The notes: generated by a model not told the origin, from the sequence alone. Shown: positions 19,032-28,292, counted from the stretch's first letter. The stretch is 64,000 nucleotides of DNA from Psychroflexus sediminis (GCF_900099815.1 NZ_FNCW01000004.1:186001-250000); one strand, 5' to 3'. Numbers and translations are program-made.

Positions 19032-19039
19032 CAAAAATA
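19032..19039 (-). promoter_or_regulatory. Candidate -7 element for rnhB
   Basis: On the minus strand TATTTTTG is an exact TAnnTTTG match 16 bases upstream of the ATG at 19016. Confidence 0.45.
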
Positions 19040-19101
19040 TAAAATCTTAGATTCTTAATTTAATTATGAAGGACATTAAAACCAAAGTAAACTAAAAATG
19101 A

Positions 19102-19109
19102 TACTTTTG
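19102..19109 (+). promoter_or_regulatory. Candidate -7 element for the Porin_10-like gene
   Basis: TACTTTTG matches TAnnTTTG 21 bases before the ATG of the porin gene. Confidence 0.45.
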
Positions 19110-19129
19110 TTCACGTTTTAAAACTACAA

Positions 19130-21112
19130 ATGAAGTCGGTATTTTATATTTTTTTTATTCTCTTTTTTTCAACCTGGTCTCAGGCTCAAGTCTTAAAAAG
19201 AACTAGGGGCACTGACCCTCAGGGCGATCAAAACAGACGCTTAGATCAGCAGAGTGAAGACATGAGGTCTGTCAAAGACGATCGTGAAAAACCCGATATT
19301 TCCAAATATAAAATCATCTCCATAAGCAATGATACCACCTATGTGGACACCACTTTAAGCATCCAAAAAAGCTATAAATTTAACTACTTGAGAAAAGATG
19401 CTTTTGATTTGCTGCCCTTTTCCAATGTAGGAAGGCCTTATACCCAACTTGGCTATTCGTTTCAGGACCTGCAGGCGTTGCCTCGCTTTGGCGCCCGCGC
19501 CAAGCATTTCAATTATCTGGAAGTGGAAGATATTGCTTACTACGAAGTGCCGACTCCACTGACAGAACTTTATTTTAAAACTGTTTTTGAACAGGGTCAG
19601 ACCCTGGATGCCCTCTTTACCACCAATGTAAAACCCAACCTGAATCTCTCCATAGCTTACAAGGGTTTGAGGTCGCTGGGGAATTACCAGAGAGAGCTGA
19701 CCAGCACAGGGAATTTGAGAATTGGCTTCAATTACAGAACCAAAAATAACCGCTATTTTATAAGGTCTCATTTCGCTGCACAAGATATATTTAATCAGGA
19801 AAACGGGGGGCTAACAGACCGCTCGTACCAGCAGTTTATAAATGAAATTGAAGAAATTCAAAATCGAGCTGCAGCAGAAGTCAGGCTGGATAACGCTGAA
19901 ACAGAAATGGACGCCAAGCGGTTTTACGTCAATCATTTTTATAACATCCGACCTGGAAATGACTCTACTCAAAACGGACAAATTCGTCTGAATCACATCC
20001 TCGACTTTACAGATAAAGAATATAGATTTATACAAGCGAGTTCAACTCCTGAATATTTTGGTCCCACCTTCGAAAACACAGACCTTATGGATGAGGTCGA
20101 ATACCAAAATGTAGCCAATACCCTGATTCTGTCCTATAAGCAAAACCAACTGGGCAGAATAGGATTTAAGGCCATGCATAACAACATCAATTACCTCTAT
20201 AACTCCATTGTGGTTTTGGAAGACAAGAGAATTCCCAACCTCTTACAAACCGATGTGATTAGTCTGGGAGGAACCTACTTAAAAACCTATAAAGGTTTTA
20301 AACTCGAGGGGGACGCCACTTACAACATCACCGGAGATTTTGACGGCTATGACATTCATGGCAAAATCAGTAAAAGCCTTTCAGATTCTCTTCAGTTTTC
20401 GGCAAGGATTGATTTGAGTTCTTCAGCTCCAAACCTCAATTGGATTTTAAACCAAAGTGATTATGAAAACTACAACTGGTACAACCCAAATTATGAAAAC
20501 GTCAATACTCAGCATTTAGGGATCGAAGCCAAGTCTAACGTATATGGAAAGCTGACTACATCTCTTACTCAAATTGATAATCACGCCTATTTTGAATACC
20601 AAAGCACTCCGGAAGGGATAACTGCAGATAGTTTATTGCGCCCCCGCCAGGCTGATTTACAAGTGAGGTATCTTAAAATAAAAGCTGAAAAAGAGTTCAA
20701 TTACGGCCACTTTAATCTTGTGAACACTGTGATGTATCAAAATGTCATGGAAGGTGAGTCCATCTTTCCAGTCCCCGAATTCGTGACGAGAAATTCACTC
20801 TTTTACGACAATTATCTTTTTGATAAGGCTTTATATCTTCAGACAGGACTTACATTCAATTATTTCACCAGTTTTATGAGCAAAGCCTATGATCCTATTC
20901 TTTCTGAATTTGCTCTTCAAAATTTTCAAGAACTCGATGGATTTTACACGCTTGACTTTTTTCTGAATGCAAAAGTGAGAGAAGCCAGAATATTCTTCAA
21001 GCTGGAAAATTTTACAACATTATTGGAGGGGAATACCAGTTTTGCCGCCCCCCGACAGCCTTACAGAGATTTCGCTATTCGATTTGGATTGGTTTGGAAC
21101 TTCTTTCTATAA
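19130..21112 (+). CDS. Putative outer-membrane porin (Porin_10-like)
   Basis: A 660-residue protein with an N-terminal signal peptide (about 1-19, ending SQAQ). A short Asp/Arg-rich linker is followed by a long series of alternating amphipathic strands rich in Tyr, Phe and Asn, as expected for a beta-barrel. The last residue is preceded by aromatic residues (GLVWNFFL), similar to the C-terminal signature recognised by the BAM machinery. The segment DLLPFSNVGRPY and the terminal barrel strands fit the Bacteroidota putative porin family. The substrate is unknown. Its 3' end overlaps the convergent anti-sigma candidate by six bases. Confidence 0.8.
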   Translation: MKSVFYIFFILFFSTWSQAQVLKRTRGTDPQGDQNRRLDQQSEDMRSVKDDREKPDISKYKIISISNDTTYVDTTLSIQKSYKFNYLRKDAFDLLPFSNVGRPYTQLGYSFQDLQALPRFGARAKHFNYLEVEDIAYYEVPTPLTELYFKTVFEQGQTLDALFTTNVKPNLNLSIAYKGLRSLGNYQRELTSTGNLRIGFNYRTKNNRYFIRSHFAAQDIFNQENGGLTDRSYQQFINEIEEIQNRAAAEVRLDNAETEMDAKRFYVNHFYNIRPGNDSTQNGQIRLNHILDFTDKEYRFIQASSTPEYFGPTFENTDLMDEVEYQNVANTLILSYKQNQLGRIGFKAMHNNINYLYNSIVVLEDKRIPNLLQTDVISLGGTYLKTYKGFKLEGDATYNITGDFDGYDIHGKISKSLSDSLQFSARIDLSSSAPNLNWILNQSDYENYNWYNPNYENVNTQHLGIEAKSNVYGKLTTSLTQIDNHAYFEYQSTPEGITADSLLRPRQADLQVRYLKIKAEKEFNYGHFNLVNTVMYQNVMEGESIFPVPEFVTRNSLFYDNYLFDKALYLQTGLTFNYFTSFMSKAYDPILSEFALQNFQELDGFYTLDFFLNAKVREARIFFKLENFTTLLEGNTSFAAPRQPYRDFAIRFGLVWNFFL

Positions 21113-21355
21113 GGACAACCTGGCCTTAATTTCTTCTTTTTCTGATTTGGAAAGGAACTTGAGTTGATGATTCTGCAGAAGCCGCGTCAGTTCCTCGTTT
21201 TTAATATGGTAGGCATGACAGTGTCTGCAATGCAAAATATGAATCTGAATCCTTAGTTTTTCCCAAAAGCCGGCTTCGGCATACTGCTGTTTATCACTAT
21301 ACTCAGCTACTTTCTGACAGGACCGCGGTAAATTATTCATGTTTTTAATTTCCAT
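21107..21355 (-). CDS. Small zinc-binding anti-sigma factor candidate
   Basis: An 82-residue protein with an H-x3-H/C-x2-C-type cluster in IHILHCRHCHAYH, the hallmark of zinc-containing anti-sigma domains. There is no membrane segment, so it would be a soluble cytoplasmic regulator. It starts three bases after the stop of the ECF sigma factor and is almost certainly translated from the same mRNA, which supports a sigma/anti-sigma pair. The charged C-terminus (FLSKSEKEEIKARL) may wrap the sigma factor. The family name is inferred from motif and context. Confidence 0.7.
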   Translation of the reverse strand: MEIKNMNNLPRSCQKVAEYSDKQQYAEAGFWEKLRIQIHILHCRHCHAYHIKNEELTRLLQNHQLKFLSKSEKEEIKARLSL

Positions 21356-21358
21356 TTG

Positions 21359-21882
21359 TTATGTTTTAAACCAGGAACTATCCAAACAGCTGGCTAAAGC
21401 CTTTCTTGCTCTATGGATAATCACCCACAAATTAGACGATGTAATTCGCATTTCATTACAAATCACTTCGTTGTCATAACCCTGAAGTGTTTTCATTTTG
21501 AAAATTTCAGAATGTTTGGGGTGAATCTGTTCCAGACAGGCTAAAATAGCTTCTCCCAACTCTTTGTTTTCTATTGAAAAATCTGCCGAGGAAGATCTGG
21601 CGTTTGCGACCTGTTCTTCCAGCCTGAAACCCTCCTGACCTTCACCGACATAATTCATCTTGACTTCTGCCTTTCCTTTATTGGAGTTTTTTTCCGGTAA
21701 TAATCGATGATTTTTCTATTCAAAATAGAAGATAACCAGGTCTTTTCTGTAGACCTACCTTCAAAGTTAGTCATGGATTTAAGTCCTGCTAAAAAGGTTT
21801 CGGATACAATATCCTTTGCAACTTCTCTATCATTTACTTTTGATAGTGTGAAATAGAAAAAATAATCGCCGTACTTATCCAC
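21359..21882 (-). pseudogene. ECF sigma-70 factor split by a frameshift
   Basis: Two overlapping frames encode consecutive parts of one RpoE-type sigma factor. Region 2 (DKYGDYFFYFTLSKVNDREVAKD and the WLSSILNRKIIDYYRKK segment) lies in 21655-21882. Region 4 (HPKHSEIFKMKTLQGYDNEVIC and the helix-turn-helix) lies in 21359-21658. The break follows a run of seven A on the coding strand (21687-21693). One extra A there would restore a continuous reading RKKNSNKGKAEVKMNYV across the junction. The first frame opens with GTG at 21882, and conserved residues PELWV lie upstream in the same frame without a start codon, so the N-terminus may be disturbed as well. It could be a decayed gene, a slippage-dependent gene or an assembly error. 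It is probably co-transcribed with the anti-sigma candidate. Confidence 0.75.
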
Positions 21883-22014
21883 CCATAGTTCGGGCTGGAC
21901 TCTCCATGCTCATGTACATTAATTTGAATCAAATGTATTGAAAAAATAATCAAAGTATCATTAAAAAAATAGACACAGATTATCGATTTTCGCAACGAAT
22001 TAAAATTTGCAGCT

Positions 22015-23259
22015 ATGAATCAGGCTAAATTATTGATTATTGGATTTGTCTGGCCGGAGCCTTCTTCTTCTGCTGCTGGAAGCCGGATGATGCAGATTAT
22101 AGATCTTTTTCTCAAACGAAAATTTGAAATCATATATGCCTCTCCGGCCAAATTTTCCGAAAATGCAGAAGACCTGGAGCTACTCGGGATTACACAAAAG
22201 CAAATACAGGTCAATAATTCAGACTTTGATGACTACCTCAAAACACTACAACCTACTCATGTGCTTTTTGACCGGTTTATGATGGAAGAGCAGTTTGGCT
22301 GGAGAGTTAGCGAGCATTGTCCGGAAGCTTTACGGATTCTAGACACCGAAGATCTTCATTTTTTGAGAAAAGCCAGACAACAGGCCTACAAAGACCAAAA
22401 AGCATTTAAAAAGAAGTATTTATACACCGACATCGCCAAAAGAGAAATAGCTTCCATTCTGCGAAGTGACCTGAGTCTGATCATCTCAAAATCTGAGATG
22501 AGTCTGCTGGTTCAGGAGTTTAAAATCAATAAAAGCCTTCTTCTCTACCTTCCCTTTTTATTAAAACCCCTGAAAGATAAAGAAATTGAGAATCTTCCGG
22601 GCTTCGGGGAACGCCGGCATTTTATCAGTATCGGCAATTTTTTGCATGCGCCCAACTGGGATAAAACCCTGTTTTTAAAAGAAGAGATCTGGCCACTCAT
22701 CAAAAAGGAATTACCGGAAGCAGAACTTCATGTCTACGGGGCTTATACCTCACAGAAAGTTGAGCAGCTTCACAATGCAAAACAGGGCTTTTTAATAAAG
22801 GGCAGAGCAGCAAACGCCATAGAAGCCATCAAGCAGGCTCGGGTTTTACTGGGGCCACTCAGATTTGGCGCCGGACTAAAAGGGAAGTTTATAGATGCCA
22901 TGCAGGCGGGAACGCCCTCCATCACAACCACTGTAGGCGCCGAAGGCATTTGTGGAGATTTGCCCTGGTGCGGCGAAATTGCGAACACCCCGGAAGAAAT
23001 TGCCAGACAGGCTGTATTGCTCTACAGGATGCCCAAACGCTGGAAAATAGGTCAAAAAAATGGCTTTAAAATTATCAATCAGCGATTCCAGCGGCGGGTC
23101 TTTGCAGCCAATTTCTTCAAACGTCTTAAAAAACTTGAAAAGGATTTAGACTCCCACAGACAACAGAATTTTATAGGCCAGATTTTGATGCATCATAGCA
23201 CACAAAGCACTAAGTATATGTCTTTATGGATAGAATCCAAAAACAAAACTTCAACTTAG
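22015..23259 (+). CDS. Glycosyltransferase, GT4-like
   Basis: A 414-residue protein with a GT-B architecture: an N-terminal Rossmann-like domain starting KLLIIGFVWPEPSSSAAGSRM and a C-terminal nucleotide-sugar-binding domain. The latter has HVYGAY, LGPLRFGAGLKGKFIDAM and GTPSITTTVGAEGI, where the last segments correspond to the E-x7-E loop region of retaining GT4 enzymes. It likely acts on cell-surface polysaccharide or protein glycan at the inner face of the membrane. A small lipoprotein gene follows after 24 bases. The sugar and acceptor are unknown. Confidence 0.82.
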   Translation: MNQAKLLIIGFVWPEPSSSAAGSRMMQIIDLFLKRKFEIIYASPAKFSENAEDLELLGITQKQIQVNNSDFDDYLKTLQPTHVLFDRFMMEEQFGWRVSEHCPEALRILDTEDLHFLRKARQQAYKDQKAFKKKYLYTDIAKREIASILRSDLSLIISKSEMSLLVQEFKINKSLLLYLPFLLKPLKDKEIENLPGFGERRHFISIGNFLHAPNWDKTLFLKEEIWPLIKKELPEAELHVYGAYTSQKVEQLHNAKQGFLIKGRAANAIEAIKQARVLLGPLRFGAGLKGKFIDAMQAGTPSITTTVGAEGICGDLPWCGEIANTPEEIARQAVLLYRMPKRWKIGQKNGFKIINQRFQRRVFAANFFKRLKKLEKDLDSHRQQNFIGQILMHHSTQSTKYMSLWIESKNKTST

Positions 23260-23283
23260 AAAGCTTTTGATTACCTTTACTTT

Positions 23284-23754
23284 ATGAAGTTATGGACTCT
23301 CTTTTTTTTGACTTTAATACTGTGTTCGTGTCAGGATTTCAATTTAAAAAAACAATCTGCAGAGGAAATTATGCAAGAGGAACTGAAATCCATCAATTGG
23401 GAAGAAGTAGATTTTTATCCTACTTTTCAAAATTGCGGGGTGGTCACTTCCAAGGAAGAAAGCAAAGCCTGTTTCGAAACGCAGATTAAAAAAGCAGTGA
23501 GCAATCGCTTAAAACAGCAGCAAATCATCACTTCCACATCCGCTCAGGACACTGTCATTTTAGAATTATTCATTACCGAAAAAGGCGAAGCCAGACTAGA
23601 AACCATAAGCATTTCTGATGAAATTTCTTCCCGAAATCCCGACCTCGGTAACTGGCTAAAAGAAGCTATTTCTCAACTCCCCGAAGTTTATCCCGCTCAA
23701 AAAAGAAGCGTCCCAGTCCCCCTTCGCACCGAGCTTCCTATCATTTTGAAATAA
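23284..23754 (+). CDS. Small lipoprotein, TonB-C-like C-terminus
   Basis: A 156-residue protein with a short signal and lipobox (LILCSCQD, lipid Cys at about residue 16). The C-terminal half (about 75-156) has the beta-alpha-beta outline of the TonB C-terminal fold: a strand VILELFITEKGEARL, a helix NWLKEAISQLP and a final strand VPVPLRTELPIIL. Such domains occur in energy transducers, but the proline-rich spacer and membrane helix of TonB are missing. It may be a periplasmic partner of envelope complexes. The function is not recognised. Confidence 0.55.
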   Translation: MKLWTLFFLTLILCSCQDFNLKKQSAEEIMQEELKSINWEEVDFYPTFQNCGVVTSKEESKACFETQIKKAVSNRLKQQQIITSTSAQDTVILELFITEKGEARLETISISDEISSRNPDLGNWLKEAISQLPEVYPAQKRSVPVPLRTELPIILK

Positions 23755-23755
23755 A

Positions 23756-24916
23756 CTATTTTGAATATCGGCGGCCCTTCCACTCGAATTTTCCAAACAA
23801 ACTCGTCAGGGAAAAAAACAGAGTAAAGAAAGGATAAACCAAACTGACTTTTAGAAAATCCGTCCAGCAAAAGTAAAGCTCCTGAACTTTCGCCATACTG
23901 GATAAACTAAATCCATCCACCATAAATTTCAGCACGAACCCGGTAACCAGGAACACGAAAAACTCCGGATTCCAGAAGCCCAGGATTAGACTCAGTACCA
24001 AAGTGAGCTGCATCAGCGTGACCAGAATCCCGACCGCCTTTATGTACCCGCTGTCGACCGAACTTATTTTCCGCGCCCAGCGTCTGCGCTGCTGCCACAA
24101 CTCCCCGAAAGACTCCAGAGGCTTGGTCCACACCACACTTTCAGGATCTGATATGTAATTTATTTCAAGGCCTTTTTTTCTGAAACCCTGCAGGGTAAAC
24201 ACATCATCTCCACTCGCAATATGCGCTGTTCCGAGATTGACCTCAGCATCCAGGTAAGCCTGCTTTTTGTAACACAAATTAGCGCCATTGCAAATCACAG
24301 GTTGTCTTCCTTTAAAACTCCCCAGGCCAAAAGCCTGCAGGCTCAGCATATCATAATGCTGGTACCTGGATAAAAAAGAAGTGCTTTTCTCTATCACAAC
24401 ACCACCCGCTACAAGGTCTGCAACCGAATTGTGCAGGGAAGTATTATAACTTTCCAGCCAGTGCTCTGGGAGCGAAACATCTGCATCTGTAGTCAGGATA
24501 TAGGGATAAGACGACAGGGAAATGGCTTTATGAATGGTGTTTTTTTTAGGGCTTAGTTTTTCTTCCGAACCTGCCTCATTGTTGCGGTCGGACTGGCTGG
24601 ATACCAGATAGATTTTAATCTCGCGATGGTCCGCCTGAAAGGCTCTGACCAGTTTCCAGGAGTCGTCCCGGGAGTCGTCATCCACAAAAATAATTTCGAA
24701 TAAGGAGGTGGGATAAGACAGGTCTGAAATGGAGTTGAACAAATCGGGGAGGTTTTTAGCTTCATCCCGCATGGGAATGGTGATGCTGAATTTGGCATTG
24801 GGCGGTCTTTTTTCCGGAGGCTCTGGCTTTAAAAACCTGATAAAACCCAGAGTCATCCAAAGGATGTAAACCAGATACAACACAAGAAGCACATAAAAAC
24901 CGAGAATCCATGTCAT
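23756..24916 (-). CDS. Membrane-bound family 2 glycosyltransferase
   Basis: A 386-residue enzyme. An N-terminal membrane helix (about 3-25) leads into a GT-A domain with SITIPMRDEAKNLP, the EIIFVDDDSRDDS metal and nucleotide motif, TTDADVSLPEHW (DxD), GANLCYKK, and the QQRRRWARK motif typical of processive or lipid-linked GT2 enzymes. Two or more membrane helices follow at about 290-385. It overlaps the next gene (LPG-synthase-type protein) by four bases on the same strand, so the two are translationally coupled. A role in glycolipid or polysaccharide synthesis is likely. Confidence 0.88.
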   Translation of the reverse strand: MTWILGFYVLLVLYLVYILWMTLGFIRFLKPEPPEKRPPNAKFSITIPMRDEAKNLPDLFNSISDLSYPTSLFEIIFVDDDSRDDSWKLVRAFQADHREIKIYLVSSQSDRNNEAGSEEKLSPKKNTIHKAISLSSYPYILTTDADVSLPEHWLESYNTSLHNSVADLVAGGVVIEKSTSFLSRYQHYDMLSLQAFGLGSFKGRQPVICNGANLCYKKQAYLDAEVNLGTAHIASGDDVFTLQGFRKKGLEINYISDPESVVWTKPLESFGELWQQRRRWARKISSVDSGYIKAVGILVTLMQLTLVLSLILGFWNPEFFVFLVTGFVLKFMVDGFSLSSMAKVQELYFCWTDFLKVSLVYPFFTLFFSLTSLFGKFEWKGRRYSK

Positions 24917-25857
24917 AACATTCGTTTATAGTAACTGCTTAGCCATCGGGGCTTCAACAGTAAAAGGTTTCCAAGAAAAGCAGGGATTCCAAAATTGAAT
25001 ATCCACATCAGCAAACTCACCGCGATGATAAATTCAGAAGAAAGGTAACTGCCCAGCAGGACTAAACCTAAACCAGCTTTTAAAGAGGCATCCAGAATCA
25101 AAACCGTAGGTACAAAGGAACTGATAAAATAAATTGAAAAAATGACCGGCATGACCTCCGTATAAATCAATTCTGGCTGAAATAACCACAACAACACATA
25201 AAACTGATGACTGAAACACACATATCTCAGGACAGAGAGCATCAACACGTTAACATGAACTGTGTCAGATAGTTTTGCTAACGAAGCAAAGTAAGCCTGT
25301 AAGCTCACAAGCCATTTGTTTTGAAAGTTGATCAAACACAACGTCAGTCCGAAAATTAATAATATTCCCATTGCTATACCGATAGAAAGCCTGGTCTGAA
25401 AAGACAGTTGAGAATAAATAACAGCCAAGCCCGCCACCCCAAAAAGGCAAGTCGCCAGGAGTTGAAAGACCTGACCAGTCAGCGTTAGTTTCAGAACTTC
25501 AGGCCTTTCAGATTTTGAATAAAAACTCGCTTTGGCACCAAATTCTCCAATTTTATTGGGTGTAATAATGCTCACTGCATGAGCTCTTAAAGTCTCTGAA
25601 AACGCACTTGAAAGTGTCATCGATTTTGTATTCCCAAGTAATAGTTTCCACTTCAGAGCTTCCAGGGACCAATTCAGCAAAGAGAAAAAAAAGCCAATCC
25701 ATAACAAATCTGCAAAATGTGAAAAATCATAAATCAATTGCCAGTGCATGGGGCTTATGGCCTGAACGGCATTATAAATCACTACAAAACTCAGACTTAC
25801 CATCAAAAGCTTGATGGCTAAACTCCAGAATTGATTAGTTTTGTGAGGCAACTTCAT
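24913..25857 (-). CDS. LPG synthase transmembrane-domain protein (UPF0104-like)
   Basis: A protein of about 314 residues made of seven to eight hydrophobic segments. It resembles the flippase-like domain of lysylphosphatidylglycerol synthase, including TPNKIGEFGAKASFY, which aligns with the conserved P-x2-G-E-F motif. The start is set at ATG 25857 (MKLPHKTNQFW); the open frame reaches further upstream across the divergent ruvC start, which is unlikely to be coding. Coupling to the GT2 gene suggests the pair handles a glycolipid, with this protein as a candidate flippase or transporter. This role is inferred. Confidence 0.78.
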   Translation of the reverse strand: MKLPHKTNQFWSLAIKLLMVSLSFVVIYNAVQAISPMHWQLIYDFSHFADLLWIGFFFSLLNWSLEALKWKLLLGNTKSMTLSSAFSETLRAHAVSIITPNKIGEFGAKASFYSKSERPEVLKLTLTGQVFQLLATCLFGVAGLAVIYSQLSFQTRLSIGIAMGILLIFGLTLCLINFQNKWLVSLQAYFASLAKLSDTVHVNVLMLSVLRYVCFSHQFYVLLWLFQPELIYTEVMPVIFSIYFISSFVPTVLILDASLKAGLGLVLLGSYLSSEFIIAVSLLMWIFNFGIPAFLGNLLLLKPRWLSSYYKRML

Positions 25858-25885
25858 GTGCACAAAATAACAAATAAATAAGAGA

Positions 25886-26440
25886 TTGGCAGCAGAACGA
25901 ATCATTTTAGGTATAGACCCCGGCACCACGATCATGGGATTTGGAGTCATTGAAATCGAAAACAAAACAATGAAGTTTGTTCAGCTGAACGAACTCATAC
26001 TTAAAAAGTATGATGACCATTACACCAAACTCAAGCTCATTTTTGAGCGGACCATCGAGCTTATCGACACTTATCATCCCGACGAAATCGCCATTGAAGC
26101 GCCTTTTTTTGGAAAAAATGTCCAGTCCATGCTGAAGTTGGGCAGAGCTCAGGGGGTGGCCATGGCGGCCGGCTTATCCAGACAAATCCCAATCACAGAA
26201 TATCTTCCGAAAAAGATCAAAATGGCCATTACAGGCAATGGCAATGCCAGCAAAGAGCAGGTGGCCAAGATGCTGCAGCAAATGCTCAAAATAAAAGAAC
26301 TGCCCAAAAATCTGGACTCTACCGATGGACTGGCGGCGGCAGTATGCCATTTCTACAACAGTGGAAAACCAGATATTGAAACTTCCTATACCGGCTGGGA
26401 TGCATTTGTGAAAAAGAATGAAAAACGCGTGAAGAAATAA
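25886..26440 (+). CDS. ruvC: Crossover junction endodeoxyribonuclease RuvC
   Basis: A 184-residue Holliday junction resolvase. Catalytic acidic residues are visible in ILGIDPGT (Asp11), IAIEAPFFGKN (Glu) and DSTDGLAAAVCHF near residue 145-157. The start is TTG at 25886, because the frame upstream contains no ATG before a stop and the protein begins five residues before the first conserved strand, as in relatives. It diverges from the LPG-type gene with only 28 bases between the starts and converges on the MutS-like gene after one base. Confidence 0.95.
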   Translation: MAAERIILGIDPGTTIMGFGVIEIENKTMKFVQLNELILKKYDDHYTKLKLIFERTIELIDTYHPDEIAIEAPFFGKNVQSMLKLGRAQGVAMAAGLSRQIPITEYLPKKIKMAITGNGNASKEQVAKMLQQMLKIKELPKNLDSTDGLAAAVCHFYNSGKPDIETSYTGWDAFVKKNEKRVKK

Positions 26441-26441
26441 A

Positions 26442-28214
26442 TTACTCCACGATATCCATTTTCTTCAACAGAAACGAGGCGTTCATATTTTGACATACAC
26501 CTTGCTTTAGCGTATAGTCAAAGTGGAGTTCATCATCGATAATTTCAGCATCGAAGTAATAGTTTTTAACCTGAGGCAGTTCGTAGGCGACTTCACATAA
26601 ACTCAAATCGTGAGTGGCGATGATTCCAATGGCATTGGCTTTCACCAATCGCTCCACAAATTTTCTTGAACCGATGGCTTTATCGGTAGAATTGGTTCCT
26701 TTTAGGATTTCATCCAGGACGATAAAGTATTTATCCGTTTGAATTGCGTCGACAATGTATTTGAGTCGGGTCAGTTCTGCAAAGAAATAGGAGGCTTCAT
26801 CCGCCAGAGAATCTACCGTACGCATACTGGTGATAAGTTTGGTCGGAACATAGTCACAGGAAGCGGCACAAACTGGAAGTCCAACATTGGACATCACAAT
26901 CTGAATGGACACCGTTCTCAAAAAAGTACTTTTCCCCGCCATATTGGCGCCAGTGATGATGAAAAACTGATTGTCTCTGATTTCAAAATCATTTCTTACG
27001 GCATGCTTAGGATCGATTAAAGGGTGAACAGCCCCTTTCGTCTTGGTAAAGCTTCCGTTTGCTTTTATTTCTGGAAAGACATAATTGGGATGATTGAAAT
27101 GGAAATTGGCTAAGCTATTGTAAGCATCGACCTCAGCAATCACTTTAAACCAACTTTCGACTTGATCAGCATGCGCTGAGATCCATTTTTCGATTTTTAA
27201 GGATTGCGTCAAATCTCTTAACATAAAGCCGTTCAAAACAGGCCCCAGAAAAATATTATTCCGCTGATCCAGAGCGTCAATATGCTTAGATAGCTTTTGG
27301 AGAATCTGACTGGCTTTCGCAGCATCTGAATGAATCTTGGATTGAAAAGACGTTAGTAAATTCGAATCAAATTCAGCATCCTCAATCAGTTTTAATAATT
27401 TAAAATATTGCTGAAAGGTGCTTTGTGCCTGGCTCACATGACTGGATAATTCATTGATGCGCTTCAGGAAAACTCCTGTGATTCCTAAGCCAATCAAAAA
27501 CCAGAGCAACAATTGAGCTCCAGAAATCACATTGAAAAAATAGGCTACAATCACAAGTAATGAAATCACTGAAAATACCACAGGAAACCAGGACATCCAT
27601 TTGGGAACAAATGTTTTATAGGTATTGATCCAGGTGACGATGCTGCTAGCTTTGGTTTCGGTATCGACCAGCATAGCATCTGCGGTGAAGTTTTGCCTTA
27701 GTTCTACTTGTTCAGCCAATTCCCGAATCGCTTGTTGTTTAGATGCGATATCATCGATAGAATTGGACGTAAGCTTAGCTGCTAAATTTTCTTCACCTTC
27801 GGTTAAAGCAGTTCTATTCAGGTATTGAAAGAACGAATGATTACCAAAAATATCAATATCCTGACTAAATTCATGCTCTGGATTTTTGTACTGATCGCCA
27901 GTTGGCAGATCCGAAAATTCGCGTTTAAGAACCTTGAGTTCGGTGTCGTTCAGCTGGAGCAGGGCTTTCAGCTTTGCCTTTTGGTATTGAATTTTAGAGT
28001 GTCTGGTGACTAAAATGAGAAAGGTGATTATTCCAAGGATGATGGAACCGATGACGATTCTTGTGGATGACCAGAAAAAGTACACCGCAAAGGCTATTGC
28101 CAAAAAAACGGCCAGGCGAAGCATACTCGACCAGAATAGCTGAGTTTTTACCGCTTTTAAATCAGTGGTATATCGGGAAATAAATTCAGAATAAACAGAC
28201 CCTGGAGTTGACAT
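26442..28214 (-). CDS. MutS-family ATPase with N-terminal membrane segments
   Basis: A 590-residue protein with the MutS ATPase domain at the C-terminus: Walker A GANMAGKST at about 422-430, and YFIVLDEILKGTNSTD with Walker B further on. The mismatch-recognition domain of MutS1 is absent. Instead, two hydrophobic pairs (about 28-68 and 208-250) suggest membrane association, followed by a coiled or lever-like helical region. Such truncated MutS relatives are common in Bacteroidota and have no established role; they should not be called mismatch repair without evidence. A TAnnTTTG match lies at 28234-28241. Confidence 0.88.
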   Translation of the reverse strand: MSTPGSVYSEFISRYTTDLKAVKTQLFWSSMLRLAVFLAIAFAVYFFWSSTRIVIGSIILGIITFLILVTRHSKIQYQKAKLKALLQLNDTELKVLKREFSDLPTGDQYKNPEHEFSQDIDIFGNHSFFQYLNRTALTEGEENLAAKLTSNSIDDIASKQQAIRELAEQVELRQNFTADAMLVDTETKASSIVTWINTYKTFVPKWMSWFPVVFSVISLLVIVAYFFNVISGAQLLLWFLIGLGITGVFLKRINELSSHVSQAQSTFQQYFKLLKLIEDAEFDSNLLTSFQSKIHSDAAKASQILQKLSKHIDALDQRNNIFLGPVLNGFMLRDLTQSLKIEKWISAHADQVESWFKVIAEVDAYNSLANFHFNHPNYVFPEIKANGSFTKTKGAVHPLIDPKHAVRNDFEIRDNQFFIITGANMAGKSTFLRTVSIQIVMSNVGLPVCAASCDYVPTKLITSMRTVDSLADEASYFFAELTRLKYIVDAIQTDKYFIVLDEILKGTNSTDKAIGSRKFVERLVKANAIGIIATHDLSLCEVAYELPQVKNYYFDAEIIDDELHFDYTLKQGVCQNMNASFLLKKMDIVE

Positions 28215-28233
28215 AAGTGTAAAAATTGAATTG

Positions 28234-28241
28234 CAAAAATA
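28234..28241 (-). promoter_or_regulatory. Candidate -7 element for the MutS-like gene
   Basis: On the minus strand TATTTTTG matches TAnnTTTG 20 bases before the start codon. Confidence 0.45.
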
Positions 28242-28292
28242 GAGTTATTGGGCTATTCGTCACTAAAAAATGAAGAAGTTTATCACATAGCT

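Noticed and set aside
25858-25965. Longer N-terminus of the LPG-synthase-type protein
   Set aside because: It would cover the start of the divergent ruvC gene, and the added residues read as antisense of RuvC's first conserved strand.
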